Shown here piece after piece: positions 1 to 15,690 of a stretch of DNA of 64,000 nt. Below the pieces are notes generated by a model. That model was not told where the DNA came from, ran no database searches, and worked only from the letters and a program-made list of their open reading frames with translations. Numbering within the stretch: position 1 is the stretch's first letter; the number at the start of each line of letters is the position of its first letter. The DNA is from Enoplosus armatus (Eukaryota; Chordata; Actinopteri; Centrarchiformes; Enoplosidae): positions 7,052,067-7,116,066 of the forward strand of contig NC_092203.1 in NCBI RefSeq assembly GCF_043641665.1. The letters are read 5' to 3'. The position numbers were made by a program, and so were the translations under genes.

Positions 1-1751
1 CGACGGCAAATCGCTGCATGCGCTCACTCTCACCAAGATGAGAGACGTAGCTGTCAGGCAGAGCCGGCTCTCCCCCGCCAGGGACTTGGAGCAGCCCAGA
101 CCTCTGGGCTTCACCGTGACGGGCCAAACCTTGGACGAAGGTGGAGGGAGCAGGGGCCAAGATCGGACAGCGACATTTATATTTAATGAAGAGCTGGTCG
201 TAATTAAAAAAGGTCTTTAAGCTTTTAGCTTTGTAAACACTGCCTGGAAGTGTAAGTTGAGGTATAATCTCATGCTGTACACTTCGTAATATAGTAAAAG
301 CAATTAGCAATAATAAAACAGATGTTTTTTTGTTCTTTTTTTCCTTTTGGGGTTTTAGTAGTTATTAAAATGAATGTCATTTTAAGAAACCATTACATAT
401 GACATGCAGTAATAGCACCGCATTGAATATCACCAAGATGGCCTTATTGAACATATTACTCTCTATTACTTGATTTGATCTTATTTCTGTCTCTGGCTAG
501 GGAAAGTGCAAATTTTGAAGATGAAAAAAAATTGTGAGACCTTTGTGGATTTACAGTTTCCAACCACAGAAAATCAACTTCATTTAAGTTCTTAGTCTTA
601 AAAAAAAATAAACCCAATAACAATCTGGTTTTACCTCCTTGAAGAAAGCAGCAGGGGGTAGAGTGCAATACCCATCATCCTCTTCATCAAACCCTTCTCC
701 ATGCTCTTCATCCTTCCGCTCTTCCTCCATCAGTTTCTTTATGGCCAGATACCACTCCTCTTGCTCCCACTGGTCCTCCATCACCAGCACCATGGTCTGA
801 TCCTTGGCATACAGCGCCACCGTGTGGCCTTTCCTTGAACTGCCAATCCGGCTCACACCAAGACAGCACCTCAGGTAAATCACCCTGGAAAGTTAATTAA
901 TTACATTTCATTTTAGATTGTAAAGTTTTTGAGTACCTTACAGATTGACTTTTTCACCACAGTGAATCTAAAGGCCACTGCTGGTAAGCTGCAGCCAGCT
1001 GTGTCCACTGGCTTTTAATGTTACTGAGCTACAAAAAAAAGATAACCACCTGGCTCCAGCTTTACAGTGAACGCACAGATATGTGAGTTATGTGATCACT
1101 TAGGCAAAGCAGTGGACGTATTCATGATCAACAAATTACTTCAGCGTATAAAAGAGGACAAAAGGCAGTAAATCAAACTGACAACATCATTTATCAACAT
1201 TTGGCATGAGTTAATGTGAAGCCCCTTTAAAACCTTTAATTGGCTGAAGTTACTTTAACCAACCCTTGCTTGCTTGAGCCAAACAGCGCAGCTTTACCAG
1301 CAGACTTCTCCATTGCTGTGAACTTCTCCTGACTCTTGTGCCACTCCAGTCGGCTCGGCCCGGTGTGACTTCCTGCTCTGAGGACAAAATATCTCCTGTG
1401 GTTCCGCTCCAGCTTCCCCAGGTAACCTTGTTTCACCACATCGCTCTGCGGCCCGGAGGAGGTCACGAGGGCGCCGGCCAGAGGGACCAGAGGGTTGGAA
1501 GTCTGGCCAGTACAGAAGAGTTCCTCATAGAAACGAGACGGAGGACTCGACTGCATCCCAACGTGATGGCCCCGAGAATCGTGGTCCTGCTCCATTTGAC
1601 GGTCATTCATCCAGGTAGGCCGCAGAGGTGACTCGACTGGCAGCCATGTTGGGGTGGAGCTGCAGCTGGGGGATGACAGAGGGGAGCTGGAGGCAGGTAG
1701 AGATCTCTTTTGGTTGGCACACCTGTTGTGCCCTTCTGCAACTTCATTCAT
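1..1751 (-). CDS. Insulin receptor substrate-like adaptor, 5' part (PH domain and start of PTB domain)
   Basis: This is the 5' part of an IRS-family docking protein, which links insulin/IGF receptors to PI3K and Grb2. Three exons are read on the minus strand: 1751-1264, 884-635 and 129-1, the last running off the window. Joins are in frame (phases 2 and 0). About 100 residues rich in Ser/Pro precede a PH domain, whose first strands read QGYLGKLERNHRRYFVLRAG. Exon 2 holds the rest of the PH domain (HTVALYAKDQ, then QEEWYLAIKKL) and the linker to FFKE. Exon 3 opens with VWPVTVKPRGLGCSKSLAGE, the first strand of an IRS PTB domain. The ATG at 1751 follows a good acceptor (AG at 1767-1766), so a 5'UTR exon lies further upstream. 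The N-terminal extension is longer than I remember for IRS1/2, so the start is less certain than the domains. The tyrosine-rich tail is outside the window and the paralogue cannot be named. Confidence 0.85.
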
Positions 1752-1765
1752 TTCAAGCTGAAAAC

Positions 1766-3601
1766 CTGCAACATGCACACACAGGAAGATGCACTGCTTT
1801 AAAAAGTACAGGTGTACAAGTACAGGTGCAGATGCTTAAGGAGTATGAGCGCTGAATGGATTTTGGAGAAAACATCTGTGCTATGACCAGAGAAATCTGC
1901 CAGGTGGACGAACAGGAGGCATGTCAGATATATAATCCGGGGCCAGACTTTTAAGAGCTTTATGGACTAATAATGCAGCCACTAGAGCCAATGTTTTTAT
2001 ATTGATGCATCACATCAAACATCCATTTCACAGCTCAGGTACTTTAACAACCTCCAGAGGTCCTGGACCTCCTACTGTACCTGCCATAAGTGCTGTGAGA
2101 AACTTGGCATGGCGATCATCGTTTTCCATTATGTCAGTACAAAGTTAAACCTCCAGCCAGATCACTTTTAAAGATTGTGAAACCATTATAAATTACTAGA
2201 TTGAGTACTTCCTGCTGCTAAAACCTGCTAGTTTAAGAAAAAAAAAAAAGATCAATTTTCAACGATACAAAAATGTGATTAAATCAAATTAAATTAAAAT
2301 ATCCCAGAGTTTCTCTGGTGTCAGTGCAGATAGTCATTATAAATAGATATTATAGTTTTTAACAGCTGACTTGAAGCATAAATATACCAAAGAATAAATA
2401 AGGCCTATATATTGATGACTACCAGTCCAAAGAAGCAAATACATACAGTAAATCATTTCCTAGGCTTAAAATAGTCGAATAATCGGTGGGGAAAAAATAA
2501 TTGAAAATCATTTTCAAACCCTGTTTATGAATCAAAAAGACAAACATTAGACTGCTGCTTTTTTACTATTTTATAGCATTACAACATGAATATTTTCGGG
2601 TGTTGGTCAGATGAAATAACAAATTTCTTCCACGCTTTCCCACAATTCACTGGCATTTTGACAACTAATCGAAAAATACTTAATTAATAGGCAAATTAAA
2701 ACTATATTTTTTGCAACCCTATTCATTGAATTCAAAGGGTAAACATGGGGGCCAGCATGGTGGAAACTGGCAAAAGATGGAAACGGAAACTACCACTGGC
2801 TAATTGCAATTAAGCTAATTAGCTAAATTAACTAGCTAGGTCGCCATTTTCCCCAGACCGTTGGGACACAATAGTCTAAAAAAACTCACCTGAAACTGAC
2901 AGGTAGAAACATTACAAGTGGAAACACGCACAGTGTCGCCTGCTTTTCATTTCCGGCTACCTGCAGAAGTCAAACAACCATTTCCAATCTCATTTTGGTG
3001 ACACTCCTGTTTTTAGTCGGAACCCGTTTGTCAGCTCAGGTGCATCCGGTGTCAATCAGTGGGGCCTTCAGGAGCTCCTCGTAAAACCCAACTCTCAATT
3101 TTAGAAAAGTCGCTCATTTAAGTTCTTTGGAGGGAAATGAAAATATCTGACTTTGACAAAAGTTAAACGTGATATATACAAGTTGCTAGATAAAACAATA
3201 ACTATATAAACACTGACTTTGCAATTATTTGCATCAGGAAAATGGTCGTAGTCCAGCACATTAAAAAAAAAGTATGTTGATCAATGGGTATTGTCCTTTT
3301 AGAATAAGCTAAATTACTAACACATTTTACAATAAAAAAAGAGAAATTATAGCTTCTAGAGGGTTTTTAAACAACTTTATTTGACCTGATTTGATCTTCT
3401 CTCCATCAAGATAATACACAGTCACGTGAAAATGACTGGTCACTTTAACAGTCAAAGGGAGTGGTGACTCCCATAATGGTTCCCGCAGTTGTTTCTGTTA
3501 AACTATATCGCAATAATGGGCGGAACAGTTTGGTTTGTTTCAACATTAACAACGTCTCATTGTGTTAAGCAACCTGGACAACTCTCTCTTTCTGCCTCAG
3601 G
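1766..3601. other. Region between the divergent IRS-like and CYP4F genes
   Basis: No coding exon is visible here. The stretch holds upstream sequence and any 5'UTR exon of the IRS-like gene, AT-rich DNA, a worn interspersed-repeat copy near 2655-2735, and the promoter side of the CYP4F gene with a GC box (GGGCGG) near 3517. I see no clear TATA box for either gene. Confidence 0.6.
2655..2735 (+). repeat. Degenerate end of a TAGGGCTG...CAGCCCTA interspersed element
   Basis: The segment TTTTGACAACTAATCG, followed by AT-rich DNA and TTGCAACCCTAT, resembles the 3' end of the element also seen at 28834, 32124 and 40112. The family resemblance is from memory of common teleost repeats. The copy is eroded and its 5' limit (perhaps about 2460) is unclear. 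Confidence 0.4.
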
Positions 3602-8000
<4,399 letters not shown>

Positions 8001-8097
8001 TCCAACAACATGACTGTTTTATAACAAAGAGTTTTGCTCTGTTCTTGTCACTGGATGTATGTTTCCTGTGTTGTTGTATAAGTTTGGCTTAAATAGA

Positions 8098-8103
8098 AAT
8101 AAA
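8098..8103 (+). terminator. Poly(A) signal of the CYP4F gene
   Basis: A canonical AATAAA lies 98 nt after the TGA stop, giving a short 3'UTR. It is the first good signal downstream. Confidence 0.7.
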
Positions 8104-8352
8104 CATGTTTTAAAAAGAACGCATCCTCATCCTTAAACTCTCTGCAGGGAGACTTTTTGAAGATGACTTCTGAAGTTATAACACAGGTTTAGGACAAAAA
8201 AAGCGAGTATCTGCAGGAGCTGGGCTATATTAGGGCCTGAAATGATAAAGCCAGGTCAAGCTGGGGTCTGTGCATTACACTGATGTTAACTAGGTGTCTG
8301 CAGCAGCCTCTGGACACTGGGAGGCGGAATACTGCTTCTTCGTCATTATTGT

Positions 8353-8370
8353 TATATATATATATATATA
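8353..8370. repeat. (TA)n microsatellite
   Basis: About nine TA units are followed by a second short TATATA run after AAC. It lies between the CYP4F gene and the promoter of the Ig-receptor gene. Confidence 0.9.
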
Positions 8371-8490
8371 AACATATATATCCACAGTAATTTGGTTAGT
8401 AAGAGTGACATCTATGGCGAGTCCCGAACAATTGAAAGTAAATGTAAATATAATGACGTATGGATGGAGGCGGAGACACTGCGCGCCCGT

Positions 8491-8528
8491 TGACGTCACT
8501 TTCTTTACTCTCAAACTTTCACTTTCAG
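8491..8528 (+). promoter_or_regulatory. CRE plus IRF/ISRE-like element upstream of the Ig-receptor gene
   Basis: A perfect palindromic CRE (TGACGTCA, 8491-8498) is followed 14 bp later by AAACTTTCACTTTCAG (8513-8528). The reverse complement, CTGAAAGTGAAAGTTT, fits the GAAANNGAAA core bound by interferon regulatory factors. The pair sits about 200-235 bp before the start codon, which suits an interferon-responsive immune receptor. Function is inferred from motif match only. Confidence 0.5.
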
Positions 8529-8530
8529 CT

Positions 8531-8566
8531 GCCTCCAACTGCGGCTTCGCCTCCAACTGCGGCTTC
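8531..8566. repeat. 18-bp perfect tandem duplication
   Basis: GCCTCCAACTGCGGCTTC occurs twice head to tail (8531-8548 and 8549-8566), directly after the IRF-like site. It is probably part of the proximal promoter or 5'UTR of the Ig-receptor gene. Confidence 0.9.
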
Positions 8567-8726
8567 GCCCCCCATCACTGAAGGCTGAAAGTGTTATGAG
8601 TTTGCTCACTTCGCCTGTGATGATTTCAGCGTCTAAATAACGTTATTTGACATGTTTCTCTGGGTTCAGAACAGAGGAGCTTTGGATTTCCCCGTGTTTA
8701 GTGCAGTTTAACCGACGAAGTGTGGG

Positions 8727-11700
8727 ATGTGGCCGTCTCCGACATCCATGGTGATACGGGCCGGCTGGCTGTGTGTTCTGCTGGCTGTTGTGTCCGCAGA
8801 CTCCGGTAAGTTTGATGCTCCACGTTTACTGAGAGCTGACTTGTTTTTGTACGTTGAAAAAGTATTTTTCTGTAGATGAGACGGGCGCATGTTTGCAGGC
8901 TGTGTCGTATTATTGTATCGTGTCCATGGCCCCACCCAGTGTACAGAAGGGGACGTAATACAGCGCTTAACAAATGTATTAGACCTCCACCCAGTCAGAG
9001 CTGTGTGCCACCGCTGCCCTAAATGAACAGTGTTGCTGATTACCAAAATATTTGATGTGTCTGTAATGTTAATCCACCAGTATGTGCAAGCCAAGGATAT
9101 CTTTAATGCTAAAATATAATCATTGTTGTTATCCATGAATTCCCAAATTTACTGTTTTACAAAAAAAGCAGAAAAAAATAGTAAAGCACGTTATTATGTT
9201 TTGATTGAGATGCCAAATGACAGTTATTTACTTGCATTCCTGAACAGAAACATTTGTTTTGTGGTTGCAGGAATGCAAACTGTTATCAGGGCCAAAGGAG
9301 GTCATACAAAATATCAAGATTTGTGGTTAATTTATGTGAATAAGGACTATTTAGTTGTTCCAGTTTGTTATTTGCCTAATAAATAGCAATACATTTTTTA
9401 GTCTGAAACAAGTTTTTGACAGATTTCTAAAATATTTGTGTTTTCTAATTTTTATGACAGGTGGTCTAATAAATTTGTTAAGCACTGTATATTATATTTT
9501 TATCCAAAACGAATGTAGTCCAATACAACAGCCATGCAGTAAATCCTCCCTTCATGAATGAAGTGTTCAGTTTGGTTTTAAACATGTTGATTTAACTTCA
9601 TGATCATGAGGCTGCAGCTTGTGCTGCTGTTTGATTGTAATGCATTACTGACTGGGGTCTCCGTTATTTTGTCCACCCCCTCTATATCAACAAGGGTAGA
9701 CTAAATTACAGAAACACCTCTCTGTATAGTGCAATACATTCTAACAGCACTACAAGCTACAGCTTAATCTTCAATAGCCATAATTCAACCAGAGTCCAGT
9801 GAATAAAAAGCCCATTTAAAGGATGTTTAGACATGAAAAACGGCACACTGAGCTTCTTTTTGTCCTTGCAGTGGTTACAATCTACAAGAAGGTGGGCGAT
9901 GAAGTTGTCCTCAAACCAGGTGCTGTCTCTGTGCCTGGCACCATCACCAACATCATGTGGAGAGATGGTCCCAACATCGCCGCCGAGTGGGATGGAACAG
10001 ATATTGATCTTAATCGTCAGTTCAAAGGTATGCTGAGTAGAATTTAGCTCAGCTCGTTGGTGACTATGGGATCAAATATGAGCTCCATTCAAAGGTTTTT
10101 TGATAGATTAATGCCAAATGCTACAGTGGTGACATTTTTAATTATTTGTGAGTTCAAGACTTGTGTTGAGTTGCTAACACGTGTCCACGTTGGTGTTTGT
10201 TCACAGCACGTGGCAGCCTGGACATTTCAAGTGGAGATATGACGATCAAGGGACTGACTCGAGATGACAGTCAAGTGTACACGCCAGAAATCAACACCAA
10301 GGTCGGCAGTCCAACTCGTCTCATCGTCATCTGTAAGTGGATGAAGGACACACACATTTGTAAGGTTTATCAAGTCAGCAGTGTGGTAGTTGTGTTTTTA
10401 TTTCCATTTTTTTTCTCCAATCACAACAGCTCCCGTCCCTACACCCACTGTTATTATATCCTGTGACGATGACAAGACTAGCTGTATTTTGACCTGTGAT
10501 GCAAACACCACAGGCGCTGAACCGTTCACCTACAGGTGGAACCCAGGAGAGTTGACGGGTTCATCTAAGGAGCAACGCATTACAAAGGTGTTGTATACTA
10601 TCAGTGGGAAACCAGAGCAAAGTTGTTGAGGCAAATCTGAACATGCTGAAGGCAAGGGCAGTTTAAAGAACACGTGTATAAATGTTTGGTGACGCTCTGC
10701 TCCTAGGAGGACAGTTTAACTTTGAATGAGTTCAGCTGTGAGCTGGAGAATCCAGTCAGTCAGGAGAGCAGCCTACCCATCCCCAACCCTTTCATCACAA
10801 GTGAGTTACTGCAACCAAATCTCTCTAAGATTTAACACAAGAGGAACTGTCTCCTCGAACATCCTCTGATGTGTAATACACCGTCAGGCCCACTCATTGC
10901 TGCTGCTGTCATCTTACAGTACCTGAGAGTCCAGAAGCAGGAGGGAAGGGGAAGGTTTCCACAGGAGTCATAGTCTTCATCTCTCTGCTGGCTGCTCTGC
11001 TGCTGCTGGTTGCCGTTCATAGACTTAAAGCAGGTGAGAAATCATGACACATTTGCATTTGATCACTTTTTGGCAATTAATAATCCAGCAGACGTTTCAC
11101 ATAATTCATATTTGTTTGAGTATGACTTGTATTTAGTAATATTATATCTGATAATGATGAGTGTTGTATGATATTTGAATCATTCTGTTGATCTCCTCCA
11201 GGAGAGTGGTTCTTCCAAAAAGGTAAGAAGTCTTTCAAAAATTCTAAGAAAAGGGAGTGAACATTTGATATATGAAGGAAATCCTTTTTTTAAAAAATAG
11301 TTGCTAAGTGTTTTACAGTCAGATTCATCCAGCAAGGGTTTCCCTCTAGAGCTGCCAAAGAGCTCCACGTCCTAAAATACATCACAGATGTTGGTGGCAG
11401 ACGGAGACAAACACTTAAAAAGAGAGGATTCAGTGTTTTGCTCCTCTGCTAATGTCGGATATTACTGCGTGAATGTGAATGACAGCTTTTCATATTCTCT
11501 GCTGTTATATTTCGCAGCATCCATGCCATGGGAAACAGGTCAGTAACTAAAACCACTTAAACCATTATTCATATTTACACCTTACAAATAACAGCAGATA
11601 TAACAACAGACTTCTTCTGTTCTCTGTTTTCTGTTGGGCACCACAACAGACTTCTGGAGGAAGCACGAGAGGCCACGTAAGTTTCAGCCGCAGCCTCTTT

Positions 11701-11944
11701 TCTGTGTTTTATTCCAACTTTTTGTTATGATGAAAACGTCGACATCCATGCGTTTATATCATTAATACAGCAAGAGATGCTGCTGAATCTAATGGCACCA
11801 CTGCTCATCAGGAGAAGGAACAAACAGACGGTACAGTATTTCATTACATTCATGGCTGTCCTTGTAGGTGTGTAACCATTGTAGCAGCGTGTGACTCTTC
11901 TTCTTGGCTTTTGTTATTTGGCAGAGGAAACACCAATGACATAA
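8727..11944 (+). CDS. CD2/SLAM-family-like immunoglobulin membrane receptor
   Basis: This is a type I membrane protein of 291 aa in 11 exons: 8727-8805, 9872-10027, 10207-10332, 10430-10587, 10707-10800, 10920-11033, 11202-11222, 11518-11538, 11650-11676, 11771-11830 and 11925-11944 (876 nt). A signal peptide (AGWLCVLLAVVSADS) is followed by a V-like Ig domain over exons 2-3. That domain lacks the usual disulphide cysteines but keeps ITNIMWRDG and the LTRDDSQVY turn. Exons 4-5 encode a C2-like domain with cysteines in SCILTCDA and NEFSCELEN. Exon 6 carries the membrane helix (VIVFISLLAALLLLVAVH). The tail comes from micro-exons and contains no tyrosine, so no ITSM or ITIM. This resembles CD48/CD58/CD2-type adhesion ligands of lymphocytes. 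ATG 8727 has a better Kozak context than the in-frame ATG at 8748. The exact orthologue cannot be named. Confidence 0.8.
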
Positions 11945-12138
11945 ACGGCCAAGGAACGCAAGAAAGTCTGGACCTGTCAGTTGTGAAACAAGACAATCCA
12001 AGAAGATCCAGAGTGGCATTTTACTGAGCACTAAATGTCAGAGTGAGGGATCAGTCCAGTAGTGTTACACTACAAAAATGTTCCCTTAAAATCCCTTAAT
12101 AGCAGTGTCAGCGCCAATGTTTCCAAGCTAAAATTGAT

Positions 12139-12144
12139 AATAAA
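12139..12144 (+). terminator. Poly(A) signal of the Ig-receptor gene
   Basis: AATAAA lies about 195 nt after the TAA stop at 11942-11944 and is the first canonical signal downstream. Confidence 0.65.
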
Positions 12145-12846
12145 GCAAAAAGGGAGGGGGAAATGATGCTAAAAGTACTTTCAAAAAATGTATATATATG
12201 CTCCTCTTTTACTCTACAATGTAAATACATTAAATCTATGTCCGATGAATTGAAAAAAGACGTTTTTAAGACTGGAGTGCTGCTGCTCGTTTTAAACAGA
12301 ATACATTGGTTTAAACAGCAGCTATTACCTGCTGGGACCTACTTTTAATCACATGTATTAAACATTTTAATATTCAAAAGACACTGAGAAGGGAAATATT
12401 AAGTTATTTAGAATTAAATACATTAGAAAAAATAGAATATAAATAATTGCCCAGAATGTAATTAAAGCACAAAGAGAAAAGCTTTGATACGTGAAGCAGA
12501 TCTCAGATCTTCCTGAGGTTTGTTTCTAGATTTTCCACAGAGGCAATTAGGGCGAAGTGTAGACAATACCAGGAAACCCTGCAAAGAGCCCTTTCCTGTG
12601 ACTGACAGCATACCTGACACTAACTGGTACTTCCAGCTCATTAAACACCACCGCCTGAGGATGGCTTGTGATTTGAGGCAGGTCTGGTGTGGATCCAGTG
12701 TTGGAGAAGAGCTTGGCCTGCGCAGGGAGGAAGTGGACTAATAGCAGAGGGGGGGAAAAGGGACGCCATTGTCTGGTTTGGGCCGCCAGCTCAACCAACA
12801 AGCAAGGCTTTGTACAGGACTTCACTGCCGAGCCCTTAGCAACAGC

Positions 12847-12889
<43 letters not shown>

Positions 12890-15690
12890 TGGCAAGTATG
12901 TGTGCAAACAAGTCGAACAAAGTCAATCTTCACCTTTGATTGTTTCAGTTTTTGTGTATCTTGCATTTACCTTGAAAGTCACATTGTGTGTGCATGCAAT
13001 AAATGTGTGTTTAAAATGGATGAATGGATTTCTTTCCAATTAGTGTTTTTCCTTAAAGTTTGAAATACATTTGGCTTTTGGTTCCTCCCACTTTTAAAGA
13101 TCAGATCACCCTTTGTTTTATACTAACTGTTTTTAACAAGCAAAGCAATGAGTTGGCTTATTCACAACCTGCTACCAGCTTAGCGTTTCTTGTGGTTTGT
13201 TGCAGTGTTTGAGGATATAAACAAAGTAGATTAGTGTTTTTATATTGGTTATATTTAATAAAACCAACTAAGAACATCAACCCTGTAATGAACCCTTTTG
13301 TGTCTCTTCTGACCCATACACACGTCTTAATCTTAGTTTTTCAACAGTAAAATAAAAGAATACATTCTGTTTCTGTTATTGGTGAAAATAAATACAAGAA
13401 GTACAGAGTTGAACCACTTGAGGGCAGCAAGTCGACACGTTTCAGTCAGTGACAACAGGTCGCGTACTCAAGGTTAGACCAAACTGCATATAGGAAAGAG
13501 CAGCTGCAGCCAGAGGAACGTCTTTCTGGTGATATATAGAAATGTATTCGGATATATGCCGCAATGTATTGCAAAAGCTTTCTTTATTGGTTTGTTTATG
13601 ACATCTGGTTTGTGTAATAACTGTCATAACTATCACATTTAGAAACCAAACATCCACATTTATACGAAGTCAGCGCTCAACGCTGAATGAAGGAACATCT
13701 GGGCGAGATGCTGAGTCAGTGCTTACACAAAGGACGTCAGGGCTAAAGGGCAAGACTGCTGACTGTCCAACAGCAAACAGATCCTACATACAACTCTCAC
13801 TTTGACTGCTCGTTTCCTTTTCTTCCTCAAATATTAGATCTGTTCACACACAGTTAAACACAGTGTTTGACAGGAGGAGGAGGAACCAGAAACCAGGTCT
13901 TGTGCATGTTGTCAATCTAGAACTACATTGATCCCAGAGGGGGTTCATCACATCACTGTGTTCAGCTGCAGAAACAGTCCAGATTAAAAAGAACTGACCT
14001 CCTGCTTAGAAATGCTGAAAAACAAATAAGAATCAAAGGGCTTCTGGTTTTCACGCTGTGAGCAGCAACTGCAGCTAACCAAACACCTCACATCTACAAA
14101 CCCATGTCTATGAATCTAGTACCTCAAACACAGTATTACTATTTTACATATAATACTGAAATCATAAAATCTAAATCTTTCAGGATTTCAGCTGCAAAAA
14201 TCCTTCAAATCAACAATTTATCAACACAATTCAGTATGAGGGAAAAGGTATATGAAATGTATTTCATAATAATATATATACATATATAATGCGCTCATTG
14301 AGAAATGCACCATTTCTTATTGTAAAATACTGGATGACTTTTCCTCTAAAACGTTTCAAATCAAACAATCTCAGATGGGAACATCACAACAATAATAGAG
14401 GTATATAACTGTGACAAGGGGTCAAGGAGCTTTTTATCCACCAAATGTAATTTATTTGTGAATAAAAAATTTACATCTGATTAAAGTCAGTGTTTACCTT
14501 TTTACAGCATTCAGACAGGTTCACAGTTATTTCTCTGCAATTATTTCAATCAAAATAAAAAACAAAATGTATACATTCTGAATGTAAGTACCATCCAACT
14601 CAAAACTACTGTTGCATCTATTGTAAGAGAGGGCCACACCTGCTTTATAAGTGTAAACAAATGGACATTTATGAAACCTACTAAATGTCTGCGCTGTAGT
14701 TCCTGTGGCATCAAGTAATACGGTGTTCCTATGTTCCCTGCGGACCGAGACAAGATCTTCCTGCAGCAGGCTTCAGGAGCTGGAGCCCTTCTTGGTGGTT
14801 GGTTGTTTGCCGAAAATGTCAGTCAGCAATGTCACCAGCCAGGCAGTGAATGAGCAGCAAGACTATCGAGTGGAACTTTGTTTTCCAACCATCTTCACCC
14901 ACAATACTGCTGAAAATCACAAAACATTTCTCATAACCAAATTCAGCAATGAGTATTTAGACTAATTGCGTAAAGATGTCTATAAACATGATTTCTCTAA
15001 AACAACACAGTCTGCAGGTTGTTTCAGTGCATCAAATAAGGATCATTTCAAATACTCTGATACTGCTGCATCACAAACAGCAGCTTTAACAGCAACAATA
15101 AAATCATATTGTATGACATACTGCATAAAATCTGCAGTTCATAGCGTAAAACAAACTGATAGTGAGGCTGGGGGAGAAGAAATACTTCCTAATGTGATTT
15201 TATCACAATGTGATGTGATTATGTCTAAAAAGTAAGTATACTGATATGATTAATTAACATGTAATCATGTAACTAACATTAGGTAAAATAGGAGTGTCAA
15301 TGTAAGAAATAATGGTCACATTACATTAATGGTCCCTCTCTCTGTGTGGAAGGTGATTTGCCACAATTTGAAAGCATAGTACCACTTAGTGCTTTGTTCT
15401 CAATACAATAAATGTACTTTACAGCAAATCACATCTGATCATCAATAAACAAATACTAAAACAAAAACTACCCCGAGACGTCAGACACAAGGTGCCTGCA
15501 GTCTGTCTGGTGAGGGTAGTGCAGGAGCTTTAGCTAGCAGACGAGGCACTTCTATGATTAAGGCTCAGCGGCTAACACTGAACAAACCACTCCAACAACA
15601 TCAGAGGGTTAAAATGATTGATCCCGCAGAGTCTGAAGAGCTTCAGAAACCGCTGGACAAACAGTTTAAGGCGAGACGTGTTTGTTGTCA
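12145..15690. other. Convergent intergenic region: Ig-receptor gene to slc19a1
   Basis: No coding exon is recognisable here. The two flanking genes converge. The slc19a1 3'UTR probably occupies the right part; a minus-strand AATAAA appears as TTTATT near 14450, but its use is uncertain. A fragment CATTGATCCCAGAGGG near 13926 looks like the tail of a common fish retroposon. Sequence at 12490-12790 is GC-balanced but shows no coding pattern that I can name. Confidence 0.5.
12851..12886. repeat. (GT)18 microsatellite
   Basis: An uninterrupted run of GT dinucleotides followed by TTGTGG. Both strands give spurious Cys/Val or His/Thr reading frames. Confidence 0.97.
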
